Below, in pieces: positions 13,166-24,760 of a DNA stretch of 64,000 nucleotides (position 1 is its first letter; each line of letters starts with the position of its first letter). This stretch comes from Sialis fuliginosa (Eukaryota; Arthropoda; Insecta; Megaloptera; Sialidae). Where the stretch lies: assembly GCA_961205875.1 (NCBI GenBank), contig OY540813.1:29731001-29795000 (forward strand), given 5' to 3'. Made by a program: the position numbers and the translations under genes. Under the pieces are notes generated by a model. That model searched no databases and was not told the origin of the DNA. It saw only the letters and a list, made by a program, of their open reading frames with translations.

Positions 13166-14881
13166 TTTTTGTACATAATAGCTTTATGTAGTACTATTAT
13201 GGGCTAAAAATTCAGATTTTTATCTGGTCCCCCACCAGACTTATTTAGCTTTGAAAAGTGTCATTTTATCGAATTTTCAAATTTTGATAATTTTTTTAAA
13301 AAGAGGCGCAAATCTCAGAGTGTGTGAATACAACTAGTACCCATCTATTTGTAAAAAATAGTTTGACTTGGTAACTTTCCCCCTTCTTGCAAAAACATTC
13401 TCTTAAAATGTGATTTTTTTCAAAAAAGAGCTAAGAATTAAGGCTGAAATTTCACCCTTTAGGATTACATTTAGGTGAAAATGTCTAGAAGTAATCTTGT
13501 GGTCCATTTTTTCTGAACAATTTAATTTTAGTCTAATGTTAAAAGGTTTGTTAGAAGCTGAGATATTCTAGTTTCCACAAACCCTTTAAAGTGCAAAAAA
13601 TGCTACGACCTGTAGAACAAATATGGTCGCCACGCGAAAATAAAAAACAATAAAATTAAACCAATGGTCATTTCTAGCTACCAACACGTTTGAGTAATTA
13701 ATTACACACAAAAAAATCATTTTTTTTAGAATGATCGATGGACCCCTTTATATGGATTGGCCCTTTATAAAGTTAGTTATTTTGATTTATGATTAATCCT
13801 CGTTAAATGTTTTTCACACCCATTTGACAAATATTAAATGTGTGTACATTTTATGTAATTATTCTTCTGTACTTAAAGATTTACTTAAAACGTTTTCCTT
13901 CGAATTATTTACTATGCGACATTATTAAAAATACGCTAATCTAATTAATGTATCGTACTAATATTTGAATCCAAGCAGCTATTACAACATATAGAATTAT
14001 ATTTCTTACATGCATTAGTTTCTTTTTCTTTCTGAGAGATTCAAGATAAAAATCTACCAAAACTAAGGAAGCAGCACATAGAAAGATGGATAATAAAGAT
14101 CAAGTTCTAGCTTCTAATCTTCTTACAATATATAAGAATGGATTTGTAAATGCTTTTTTTTAAATAGGTACTTATGTATCTACGTATTATGTGCTTAAAC
14201 GTACATTTATTATTACAATTACTGTAATATTTTTGAAAAGAAACCCACATTCATATAAAATATAAAGTTGTAAAATACTCATAATAATAAATATTCAAAA
14301 AATTAAAAAATTATATATTTCTCATAAAAATACTCTGAGGAAATTAGATAAGACTGAAATAGAACATCAATTTAAAAAACAAATAAAAATGTTTCTGAAC
14401 AATGACAATATAGAGTTTCTATGCTAACATTTACACTTGGTTTTCATTGTTCTTCTATCTTTATTGCTTCAAATCAAGACTTTAAAGTAACAATAATGAA
14501 TAACTTTTGGCGACGCAACGTTGAAAACAAGCAATCGATATTTAACAATAAACTTCTTCATTCACACGTTAATGTAAGAGCATGAAAAGCTTACATCGAA
14601 AATAAGTACCTACCCGATCTACTGTAAACTCCGCAAAAAGTAGAGGATGTGGTGTTCCAAGTAAATCACTATATTATACTTCTTTTATAAAAAGTTACGT
14701 AAAGTTTTTTATTATATTTATTAAATGGTTTACTAAATAAAAATTGTATTGTAGTATCTAAATTAACGAATATTTTAATTAAATGTACTTATATATAATA
14801 ACAATTCAACCTGTTAAATTAAAATACAGATTATTCAAGTTATGATTAGAACTAAGAACTATCAAAGAATAAAAAATAATA
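13166..14881. other. no gene recognised
   Basis: AT-rich, no exon or bounded repeat recognised. Confidence 0.5.
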
Positions 14882-15214
14882 ATGTCCGGTATTATAAAGG
14901 AGCTAGCAAAATTTGCTAGCTAGCAATTACTTTCAAAGGGGGTATTAATTCTGTACTAGTATCTATGGATTAGTTATGGAATTTAGAGCAGTGACACTTC
15001 AACTAATTATAACACAGTTGGCATCTTTCACCGTACAAAATAATTTTCATAACATCACCACTGTTTTAATACCGTTAGTATTTACCTACAACGCGTGCGC
15101 GAAACTTGTCAAAGTCATCAACAAACTCCAAAAAAAGTGTCATATAAGTTTGATATCTCCTTTAAAAGTGCTTGCTAGCTAGAAAATTGCTAGCTCCTTT
15201 ATAATACCGGACAT
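14882..15214. mobile_element. MITE, family A, copy 2
   Basis: A 333-bp element with long, nearly perfect terminal inverted repeats beginning ATGTCCGGTATTATAAAGGA and continuing into GCTAGCAA motifs. It is the best preserved of the three family copies. The open frame at 14976-15182 is inside it and has no recognisable domain. Confidence 0.75.
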
Positions 15215-15284
15215 AAGTCAAACAAATAAAATCTTGAACTAAACTCACGATATCATGATTAAATTTAACAAAAACCCACTATAA

Positions 15285-15718
15285 AGGCTCTGTCAAACAT
15301 GAAGCGGACAGTATGTGGCCGGACAGTCCGCTGTCCGCCGCGGACTAGAGTGGTCAAACAGAACGCACAAGTGACGGCGAACCAGTGCAAATTCTTTCTT
15401 CATCTAGTGGTCATCGTGTTCAGCAGTTCGTCTGACGAAGAAGAATTACTTCTTTTCTTATCTGTGAGTTCAGCAGCAAAACGAAAAAGGAAATGGGTAT
15501 GCCATAGTCAATGTGCATAATGCAGGCATTCTATATAGTGACATTCTACGTTCGAGAGGGTTGTTTTTCGAGCTAAATACTGAAGCGATATCATACAAAC
15601 AACTGCACTACCGCACAAGATCAATCAACTTTTCATCATTTTACTCATTTTGCCATCCAGCCCGCGCGCGAACTCTGTAAAAATTTACAACCTGTCCGCT
15701 GACTGTTTGACAGAGCCT
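15285..15718. mobile_element. PIF/Harbinger-derived element
   Basis: A 434-bp element with terminal inverted repeats AGGCTCTGTCAAACA and a TAA duplication on each side (15282-15284 and 15719-15721). A 3-bp TWA target is characteristic of PIF/Harbinger. It is GC-richer than its surroundings and retains a remnant of transposase N-terminal coding sequence (15422-15502), so it is an internally deleted derivative of an autonomous element. Confidence 0.85.
15422..15502 (+). pseudogene. Harbinger transposase N-terminal remnant
   Basis: The frame reads SSSSDEEELLLFLSVSSAAK followed by RKRKWVCHSQ. An acidic start, a leucine-rich stretch, then a basic KRKR-W motif is the usual beginning of HARBI1-like transposases, where an aromatic/WV motif follows the basic residues. 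The frame stops soon after, and the DDE catalytic domain is missing. The call rests on family resemblance from memory plus the Harbinger-type ends around it. Confidence 0.55.
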
Positions 15719-15839
15719 TAAATGAAGTTCGAAAAACAAAAAAAAAAACATAATGAAATAAAATAGTTATTTGTGTACCTAGGGCATAAAATGACAGTTT
15801 TTCACATGAGAGTGATTGTTTGCTAGCTGAGACTAACAA

Positions 15840-16440
15840 TCACTCGAGTGCTATAAATATATTTTAGGTATGAAATGCACACAACTGTGTGTGTGTTTCT
15901 ATCCCCTGAAACTTGATTTGTTAGTTGGGTCTAGTTAGAGGACGATCCCATTTAAAAATCATCAAAATTATGTGTAAGGGGGATGGGTAACATCACAAAA
16001 TACTTATTTTTTCAAGATATCTCAAGAATAACACATATGTTACATGTTACATGAAAATTTTATAGAATCTTTTTTATAGAATTTGCAATTTTCTATAAAA
16101 AAAGCCACTACAACTTTTGTAATAAAATGTTCTCTTACAAAAATTTATCTCCATTTGCTTAAAAATCGTTTTTTCAACTTTGACATATTTAACGTCATTT
16201 TGACGTTTACATAGCAGAAAAATTTAGATTTAAATAAAGAATATTAAAAAAAACTAAAAATATGTACGAGAAAAACACATATTAACACATATTAAGAAAA
16301 ATTTCGGATTAATATTTTCTATAAAAAATTGTTAATCAAAAGAAGTTAGTCTGAATACTTTATCGGTATAATTAACTAGCTTTGGTGAATTTAAAACGAG
16401 AAAGCACTTGGTAGATGTTTTTTTAAATGCTGCAATGTGC
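15840..16440 (-). repeat. dispersed repeat, family F, inverted copy
   Basis: Reverse-complement match to 2960-3720, including the segment that reads on the minus strand as CCCCCTTACACATAATTTTG and the TTTGACGTTT/TGACATATTTAACGTCA region. A TGTG microsatellite lies at about 15885-15895. Confidence 0.55.
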
Positions 16441-17015
16441 ACGTTGCCTAATATAACATGTGCGCCAAGAGTATTTTTACCGGGTTTCGTGACGCACCAT
16501 TAACGTAATGTCATCTCCTCCTACATTATCCTTAGATAAAGATAGAAAACGAAAGACAGATATACAGGTGTGTGCATTTGATACAAACTGAACTTTCGAT
16601 TTAATGCTTTTGAGGGTGTAATTTTGTTAAATCAGCTTAAATAAGAGAGAATGCGAGAAGTAGAAATTGGGGATAATGATACACAATTGTCGTTATTTTC
16701 TATGTTTTTTCATCAAACTTATGTAAGTATGTAGGTTAATCTAACTACATTTTAATGAAAACAAATCAAGAAAGCTTTTTATAGATATTCCACAGCTGTT
16801 TCACTTTTACAATTAACAAAGCTGTATTTTGAATTTTACAGATTCTGACCATAGTAAAGTTTTATAAAACCTTTTTATTGTCGTACTGGTAATTTTTGGG
16901 CCCACCGAAGAATTTAATTTTTATATCATACCTATTAATCATTTTTTAAATACCTAGTTTTAGTATTTGAAATATATAAAACGTCTTTAGTGATATGTTT
17001 TTATTATAAATTTTT
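16441..17015. other. no gene recognised
   Basis: No exon or bounded repeat recognised. Confidence 0.5.
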
Positions 17016-17023
17016 AACTTGTC

Positions 17024-17540
17024 TAGAGTTGGGCATTTTAGTTCATAACAGAGAGCGCCCTCTATAGTTCAATGGTCTTTAATGAACTAGTTCGTTCTTC
17101 TAGTTCTTTTAGTTCATAGAATTTTTTTCCGGACAATAAGATGACAATTTATTGATTTAGATATGTTGGATTGTCGGATTTTTAATCTATAATTAAATTG
17201 TTTAATTAGTTATTTTGTACTACTATGCAAACTGATGCAATTTTGAATTCGTAAAACAATATAAAAATCACGTGCTTTTGACAGACATATTGCATTCATA
17301 TGAATTTAAAAAATTCAATAAAATATATCTTTAGTAAAACAAATTCAAAATTGGTAATAAAGTAATGAAAACGTAAATTATTAAACATAAAAATCATACA
17401 ATCTTATTTTTTGAACAGTGTATTTGAATTGTATGTGGGAACTATTGATCTAAAATAACGGACCGCATACGAACTATTCCTCTAGTTCTCGTGTAGGAGC
17501 GTTCTTTTGAACTAATTCGTTCGTGAACTACACAAGTCTA
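17024..17540. mobile_element. degraded hAT-like MITE
   Basis: About 517 bp. The left end is TAGAGTTGGGCATTTTAGTT and the right end, read inward, is TTAGACTTGTGTAGTTC. The ends are rich in TAGTTC/GAACTA motifs. The 8-bp flanks, AACTTGTC and ATATTGTC, agree at six of eight positions. TAGAG-type ends with 8-bp TSDs indicate hAT. No transposase sequence. Confidence 0.6.
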
Positions 17541-17880
17541 ATATTGTCCATTTTTTTCTATAACATTTTGCCATCTTTCAGTGAACTTCATAATTTCTAG
17601 TTCATAGAAGGACTTCTATTTACCGACGAAAAACTAACCACGCAAGACGTTTTGAAGAGCGCGAAATAAATGGAATTATGACGACGTAAGGTCAAGCGAA
17701 TATGGTTGGTATGGCGATAGGTACATCTTCTCCAAGTTCCAATAATTTTCGACGGATAATCAAAAAAAATTTTGGTTTCACGATATCGTGATGAAACAAC
17801 ACTTCTTTACGATTAACGAGCTCTGTATGTTTTCGGAAAAAATCATGACCCCATTAAAAAAATTAAAGAACAAAAAAAAT
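17541..17880. other. no gene recognised
   Basis: No recognised feature. A rare GC-richer patch near 17630-17700 has no coding signature. Confidence 0.45.
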
Positions 17881-18130
17881 GCTGGATAAATAACGATGGG
17901 CCCACTGGCCATATACATCCATGGTCTAAATTATTTTAGGTTGATAATAGAAATCGATAACGTTTATTAATACTAAACCCTGTATCAAATTTCATAACTG
18001 TAACATAATGGGATATCAAGATATTAAGTAAAAACTATATAATTTTGTATAAAATCTTTGGAGGGCTGTATGTCTATTTCATATAACGTTTTTTGATTAA
18101 AACATTTTTCCCAACTTTCTGTTAAAGTTT
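17881..18130 (-). repeat. dispersed repeat, family H, inverted fragment
   Basis: Inverse of the right part of 8870-9160: ATAGAAATCGATAACG, then the AATACT...TGTATCAAATTT segment and the ATCTTTGGAGGGCTGTATG segment that corresponds to the AGGGAGCTACAG block. Diverged. Confidence 0.45.
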
Positions 18131-18232
18131 GGCACAGCAGTCATGAATTATTCTGTATATATTTAAATTGTCCGCTACAATCTACAGCAAAATATTAACC
18201 ACAAAATGTATGGAAACAAAACATCTAGTGAT

Positions 18233-18300
18233 ACTAGCTGTACCCACGACTTCGTTCGCGTGAAATTTGGTTTTCAAGAAAGATTAAATATAGAATGGTG
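18233..18300 (-). mobile_element. Helitron-like 3' end
   Basis: On the minus strand the segment reads CACGCGAACGAAGTCGTGGG, then TACAG and CTAG|T. A short hairpin before CTAGT resembles the 3' end of the element at 22916-23819 (hairpin then CTAG|T). The matching 5' end was not found; the adjacent element at 18310 may have interrupted it. Confidence 0.4.
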
Positions 18301-18670
18301 AATGGTATTCTGCCCAGCTAAGCACAAATGTGGTATCTGACAAAGTCAAAATTGAGTTAAGCACAAAATGGCATTATCTATATCTTCCTACTGTCTGTAT
18401 GTATGTACGTGTTATATATGGTATATATACTGTTTTTCTCTAATAAAAATCACCTTTTTTATTTTCGTAATCTGTATTTTAGGCTTGTTTACTAGACTAT
18501 ATTGTTGTATCTCCAGTTTACTAAGAATTGTTTTATATCTACTGTAGACATAATTTTTTATAGTCTATTGACAATGTGACAAAAATTGGTTCATGTCTAT
18601 TAATTTTAAAAACTAATATAACCCAGATTTAATGCAGTTTTACTTAATTTTTAGAATATTTAATGTAGGA

Positions 18671-19183
18671 GGGTCGAACGGGGTAAATATGAAACACCAA
18701 AAAAATGGGATAAAAGTGAAACACGCTTGCAACTAAAAAACTAATTTGTTTATAGGAGAATTGTAAAAACTGACATTATCATTAAAGGTTTGTTAAAGCG
18801 ACCTGAAAATATGAATCGCCTAATAAGTGATGTGTCACCCTTACAGATTTCCCTGTTAGTCGATGTTAAAACGTGTGAATTAAATTTTAATTCTTTGCAC
18901 ATAACTTTCTGTATAGCTCAGATATTAATTAAAGTTACAATTTCACATTTCACACTTTTTCCTTTACTTGTTTCACTTTTTCCCAAATTAAAGGTTAAAA
19001 ATGAAACACACTTTTTTCATTTTTAAAGTCCGTGTTGTATCGTACAGTTCAAATGATGTAAGTATTTAAAATGGTTATTCATAAGCGTATCTAGTAGAAA
19101 AAATTAAAGTATAAATTTGTATCGTTTACTATCAAAAAACATTAAAGATTTGTATTTTGTTTCACTTTTACCCCAGTTGACCC
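18671..19183. mobile_element. mariner-like MITE, family M, copy 2
   Basis: Begins GGGTCGAACGGGGTAAATAT and ends CCCCAGTTGACCC followed by TA. It is collinear with 10812-11356 and inverse to 27821-28379. On the left, TA is separated from GGGTCG by three extra bases (GGA), a small local change. Confidence 0.7.
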
Positions 19184-19336
19184 TATATAATAAGAAAGCA
19201 AAACTAAACAATTAAACTTTATTAAGCCGTTTTGACGTACATAACTATAATTTACTAGGCATAATTATGGTATCTGCATTCAGATACCTTAATTATGTCT
19301 TATTGTTAGTAAAGAGTAGTTACAGTAAAGTGTTTA

Positions 19337-19609
19337 GAGATTGGAAAAATAGTTAATTTCAATGAAATAGTTACTAGTTGAATTTTTTTTTTGAAAATAG
19401 TTGATAAATAGTTTTTTTTGCGATTTGATAATAATTAGTGCAAACGAAGCAGTAAAAAATGTTTTAAAATTATTGGAAAGGTAGTTGCAAATAGTTGATT
19501 TCAAATCGTGTTCAATCAAACCAGTTTTCTGAAAACGGTGGAGATATGTAATAAAAATTACAATAAATGCATTTTTACGCAATAGTTGAAAAACTATTTT
19601 TCCAATCTC
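19337..19609. mobile_element. TA-flanked MITE, GAGATTGG ends
   Basis: A 273-bp element with terminal inverted repeats GAGATTGGAAAAATAGTT and TA on each side (19335-19336, 19610-19611). The interior contains further ATAGTTGA repeats. Mariner-type target preference; no coding capacity. The ORF spanning 19334-19582 on the minus strand is a shadow. Confidence 0.7.
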
Positions 19610-20159
19610 TACTTATGTTAGTAAAACTAAGTGAGTTTACAAATCTGTAAAATGTTAACTGCTTTTTTAATAAGAAATATTAATTCTATCACATTTATAA
19701 TGCAAAAAAAAATTCATCTAATGAAAATACTTTAAATAAAAACTTTATTTATAATTTTTAGCGAGTATTAAATGCAGGGCAACAATTTAAAAATACAAAC
19801 AAAATTTTCTCTACTTTCATCTGAATGCAGATACCATATTTGTGCTTAGCAGGGCAGTATTATAATATGTACCTACTACATGTGGTGTGGTATAATTCGA
19901 CTCGCTCCGCCGCGCCACCCTCATCAACGCAGACAATTTTATTTGCTAATATATTTCTTTTATTTCCTATCGTTGATCTCCGTAACTAGTGTTTTTTTTT
20001 CGAGAAAGGTCAAATATTGAGATTAAATCTCATTTCTAGGTACTTAAGCCGATTTTTTTTAAATCCGTTCTATGTTTGTGTGTCGGTTTGTAGACGTAAC
20101 TAAAATACGAAAAATCATAGAAAAGAAAAATTTTATATTTAAGATTAATTTTCGTCTGG

Positions 20160-20620
20160 AAAGAAAATTTATTTTTAAAAACAATATTTCAACCGGAAAC
20201 GGATGTTTACTGTTGTTAATTTTAGAATTTTTCAAATTATTTTTGAAACGGTGCGAATTAGAAAAAAAATATTAGGTCAATTGTAGAGAATATTATAATC
20301 TATAATTAATATTGTATTAATTTTTTCAAAAAAAGTAAATTTGTGAAAAAAAAACATTTTAAATGGTTCATAACAGATAAATAAATGCCATAGATACTAT
20401 GTGACTTTCTTATACGTAATACTTAAAGTGGACAGTTCTTACTAACTATGTACAAAATATTTTCCTGGTTAAATCATAAATGATGAAAAAAATAAATGGA
20501 AAATAAATTATAGATAATAATATACTCTACAATTTTTATCTGAATCATTTTTTTCTTATTCGCACCGTTTCTTAAATAATTTAAAAATTGTTTACGTATG
20601 CTGTTTCAAATGGTGCAGGC
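20160..20620. repeat. inverted-repeat element related to 12237-12857
   Basis: Left segment GGATGTTTACTGTTGTTAAT plus GAAACGGTGCGAATTAGAAA reappears inverted near 20530-20610. The central ACTTTCTTATACGTAATAC segment at about 20402-20422 matches the inner arm of the foldback at 12302-12684. Ends are not sharply defined. Confidence 0.5.
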
Positions 20621-21271
20621 ATATTTTTTCTTCGATTTGCTCAACGCTGTCAGCATGTTGATACATAGCTTATGAACTAATAACACTCCAGAGATTATAA
20701 GGAAATAGTAGCAATAAAAGTTCCTTTAAATCGATTCCAGTTTTTTTTGAGATCGTCGAACAAAAAACAACAAAACTTACAATCTTTACTTCTTTGTAAT
20801 ATTCTTGTTGACTAATTTTTTGAATTATTTATACATTTATAAAAATATATTATTTTAATAAATATATGGAGTCTTTTAGTTTACAAAATATGTTCAGATA
20901 CAATAAAACTTGATAAACCATCATTTATTACTAGCACATTGGACCCGGTGTTACTCAGGGATATTAATTCAATTAAATATAAAGTAATCATGCTCATTCG
21001 ACATGCCCACAACACACGATTCACCGCGAATTTTTTTTCCGACTATATGAAATTTACACAAAATATACAAATATTATACACCTAAACTTAATCTATCCAT
21101 TAGTGAAAACCGGAATAAAATCCGTTCAGTAGTTATTGAGAAAATCGTATAAAATTATATTTTCAAACTCCCAGGAAACATCAGATCTTGTCTTAGAATT
21201 TGTATGAAAATCAAAAATAAATAAATAAATTGGTAATCAACAATCATAATAATGAATTTCGATATTTTATC
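20621..21271. other. no gene; possible retroposon tail
   Basis: At about 21095-21150 the text TTAGTGAAAACCGGAATAAA followed by a CCGTTCAGTAGTT motif matches a similar block at 22170-22215. This wording is common in insect retroposon 3' regions but nothing else of an element is visible. Confidence 0.4.
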
Positions 21272-21536
21272 CAGGGCCGTAACTATCACTGGGGTAGCCG
21301 GGGCAGTGTCTCGGGCCCCTCGAGCGTAGGGGGGCCCCGCAGCAGCGTTAAAATTGGGGTGAGCATTGTTTGCTTGAGATTGAGGAGGGAAAAAGGTCAT
21401 AAAAATAAAAATTAGAAATAAGTGTAAAGTTTAAGTTGACAACGAAAAAAAGGTCTTCAATTTTTATATTTTGTATATATTGGGGGGACCTCGGGCACGT
21501 TGCCCCGGGGCCCCCGAACCTCTAGTTACGGTCCTG
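21272..21536. mobile_element. hAT MITE, CAGGGCCGTAACTA ends
   Basis: A 265-bp element with inverted ends CAGGRCCGTAACTA and 8-bp flanks ATTTTATC / ATTTTACC (seven of eight match). GC-rich arms with GGGCCCC motifs. CAGGGCCGTAAC-type ends and 8-bp TSDs are typical of hAT elements. No transposase. Confidence 0.85.
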
Positions 21537-21544
21537 ATTTTACC

Positions 21545-22915
21545 TTTCTTGGAAGTGAAATGTTTCATTATATTTTAATTTTCAATCAATAAAGGTATTT
21601 CAAAATATTGAAGTAATTTTTAACATGTATCAAAAATCATCCAATTAAATTTTTGTCCTATAATTTTTTCACGTATAAATAGTCATATGCAAATAGTCAA
21701 TTGCCATAGAGTGCGTCATACCGTATGCAAATATATAGCCATACTTTCTCCGCGCTCTACAACGATAACGGTTGTTTTTGTTGTTTTTTTTAAATGGAGA
21801 GAACCTTTTCGTCACGTTAGACCTTCAATATCTCGCAATACCGACACGATATCGTTGGGGACTTTTTACACGTTATTTATAACACTGTAATGAAGGTGTA
21901 TACAAAAATTCAGCTAACTGCTATTTTTTTCCCAGATTGGATGCATTAATATCTAAAATTACTGGACTAAATTGTTCGACAAAATATTTGAAAGAGACGT
22001 GATCATAGTGATCTAAATTAATAAAATATAGAAATCGTAAATTATATAATTCTGTATTCCATGGCTAGGTACTATGTTTTCATATACCTAAATGACAGTT
22101 GTATGCTGTGACATCATGAAACAAAACACGACATGACAAAGATTTCTTAGATTATTAGAAATATTATCTAACTATTGGTGAAAACCGCATTCAAATCAGT
22201 TCAGTAACTCCTGAGTCTATAAGCCTCATACATTCATTTTTAAATTAGCTTTATTTAACTCACCGCGATATTTATTATCTATAAATATTATATGTTGTAC
22301 ATAAGTGCCTACTAACATTACATACTACACATCACGGAATATTTGAATCGTTAAACATTGCACATACATATGCCACATTAAATAGTACCTAATAATAATT
22401 TCTACCAATTTCTATGACTTTGATCAGACAGAAATGGAAGGTCCTTCGAGTACTCGAGATACCATTTACTATTAATTTCAAGAGGTTGACCCGTATTTAT
22501 TAGATCTATCTTATTAATGGCCGCTGTTTCGAATAGGAAATTGTATTATGACTACAGAGCAGTATTAATTGGTACAATGTGACATCTCTTTGATAATGCA
22601 CTACAGTTAATTGTAATGGTATGAGAGACCCAGTTTCAATGGTTATTATATTTTCGTTTTCATATTAATTAATAGATGCGTGCGTATTCACCCATTTCAA
22701 TAAGTTTGTATATTCTGTCTGTAGATATGTATGTACAGTACATTTAAATTGTTATTATTAGTTCATATAAATAATAATTATTTATTTAAAAGTAGAATTT
22801 GAAAATAATACAATAGGTAACAGAAAAACAAAGTTTCTTTATTAAGGTTCATTTTGGGGATGGAGTTTGTGGGCGGTGAGATATATATCTTCTTCTCTTT
22901 GTAGAAATAATATAA
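21545..22915. other. no gene recognised
   Basis: AT-rich. A possible retroposon-tail block (GGTGAAAACCGCATTCAAAT then CAGTTCAGTAA) lies at about 22178-22210. No exon recognised. Confidence 0.5.
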
Positions 22916-22944
22916 TCCTTAATATATATAAAGCTCAACGTCTC

Positions 22945-22990
<46 letters not shown>

Positions 22991-23819
22991 CGTTAGTTAC
23001 CTTATCACTCGAGAACCACTTATCCGATTTACGAGTTTTTTTTTTTAATTCATAGGTACGTTCTCTGGCCAGGTTATAGGCTATATTTTTTTACGTTAGG
23101 TAACATAACAACAAAGCAGTGACGATAATAGTAAATCAAGTCGGAAAAAATTTTGCCGTCGGCGCGCTGTTTTGTAATACGCTGCCTAAACCGTTCAATA
23201 TAGAACAAAATAATGTATTAAAGAATTGTGTAGAATCAAAAGTTCTACAATTAAGTCAGCGACACGATATGTCTAACTTTTATATTTAAGCCACAATAAC
23301 TGCTTTTATGTTACAAAAAAAACATAAAATATTTGGGTTTTGTTTACATGGACTTATGACCTGCAAAACATTAATCCTTATCGAAATAAATGATTTCATC
23401 GTCATAAGTACTTAATGTAGATATAGTTTGCCATTTACAGCATCCAATTTGGTCGTATAGTTTAGAAAATATCTTAAAATATATTTATAAAGGTAACATT
23501 TTAAATGTATGGTGTCGTGCCGCATCGAAGCGATGTACATCAGACTGGATTCGCTTACGTTCGGTAGATATTCGGAGTCCCTCGGCTGACGTTTGAGTTA
23601 ATTTTGTTTTCAATAATTAACATTTAAATTTAAACAGAACACAAATTATTTGTACTTTTTTCTTCTGATTCGTTTTTGTTAGGTAATTTAGGTATTGATA
23701 AATTATTATTACAATAATAACTAATCGTGTTTGTACTTAATTAATTAAACTATATTTTTCAAAAATCCTAAACAATAATTCCGTAGTCTACGCGAGCGAA
23801 GCCGCGTGGGCCCAGCTAG
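22916..23819 (+). mobile_element. non-autonomous Helitron
   Basis: About 904 bp starting with TC (TCCTTAATATATATAAAGCT) after an A, and ending with a hairpin (ACGCG-agcgaagc-CGCGT), eight bases, then CTAG before a T. TC start, 3' hairpin, CTRR end and insertion between A and T are the Helitron signature. A (CTGT)n tract of about 11 units lies at 22946-22990 near the 5' end. No Rep/helicase coding sequence. Element class is inferred from ends only. Confidence 0.6.
22946..22990 (+). repeat. (CTGT)n microsatellite
   Basis: About eleven perfect CTGT units inside the 5' part of the Helitron-like element. It would give a length-variable tract. The short ORF crossing it is an artefact of the repeat. 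Confidence 0.9.
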
Positions 23820-23867
23820 TATGTAATATATTTCAAAATTAAGCAATCAGTTATCTTTACATCCTTA

Positions 23868-24108
23868 CCTTGGGTAGCATAAAGCAAAATTAACCACAAT
23901 TAGTTAATCAGTTGTTTTAAAACCATTATTACGTCAATTCTAAAAAACAATCACGGTTTTGATTTATTTTATAAGGTAAAAAATCAGCATAGTTATTTAG
24001 TGAATTGTTAATTTACAAATTGAGATTAAGTTTAGAATTAACATAAATCATGGTTTGAAAATAACTGATTAACTAATTGTGGTTAATTTTGCTTTATGCA
24101 ACCCGAGG
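23868..24108. mobile_element. Harbinger-type MITE, long TIRs
   Basis: A 241-bp element with nearly identical arms of about 45 bp beginning CCTYGGGTWGCATAAAGCAA and TTA on each side (23865-23867, 24109-24111). A 3-bp TTA duplication with long TIRs fits PIF/Harbinger MITEs. It lies 48 bp after the Helitron end. Confidence 0.75.
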
Positions 24109-24335
24109 TTAAAGTGAGTGTTAAGAGCTTTTATTTAAGTGGCCATATGTTGCGACTTGTGATTACATGTCACTTAACAAAATTTAAATAAAAAAACTTA
24201 CCTATCATGATTTTTTACGGCAGACTGATATGCAAGTGTTTATAAGAAAAATTAATATTCTAATTTTGCGATAACAAGGAAAAATTTAGAATTGCCCATA
24301 CATATTATATGCAATTTGCGTGAATTCATCGATAA

Positions 24336-24760
24336 CACAGCTACACAAAAAAAAGTGTGGAGTCAAAAAAGCCACCTTATAGCATTGTAGTATTAGTCGA
24401 ACATAGTCGAAATCCGAATTTCTGGAATTTTTTGCTTGCCCGTTTTTTTATTTGAGCTTGAATTTCGGATTTAGCCAGCTTGAAAAAATTCAATCTTAAC
24501 CCAAAATTCAAGCACGAATAAAAAAACTGGTAAGCGAAAAATTCCAAAAAATTGAATTTCGATTACGCTCGACCAATACTACAATGCTATATAGGTCACT
24601 TTTTTGGTATCCTCCTCTTTTTTTAGGAAAAATTCAACCTAAGCCCAAAATTCATGCTCAAACTAAGAAAAAAAATAGTAAGCAGAAAATTCCAAATCAA
24701 CCAATACTACAATGCTATATAGGTCGCTTTTTTGGCTCCGCAATTTTTTTTGTAGCTGTG
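24336..24760. mobile_element. palindromic MITE with internal repeats
   Basis: About 425 bp with inverted ends CACAGCTACAMAAAAAA followed by a GGAGYCAAAAAAGC motif. The motif CAATACTACAATGCTATATA occurs twice and its inverse once, and CCAAAATTCA-type blocks are repeated, so the right arm is partly duplicated. No clear TSD. Confidence 0.65.

Larger units (their letters stand above)
18310..19857. mobile_element. 1.5-kb TIR element with nested MITEs
   Basis: Terminal inverted repeats of about 30 bp, CTGCCCWGCTAAGCACAAAT continuing into GGTATCTG, are flanked by TATT on both sides (18306-18309 and 19858-19861). Two TA-flanked MITEs (18671-19183 and 19337-19609) are nested inside. A further palindrome built on GGTATCTGCATTCAGATACC is at about 19268-19290 and echoes the terminal GGTATCTG motif. 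No transposase frame. The 4-bp duplication does not let me name a superfamily. Confidence 0.6.
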
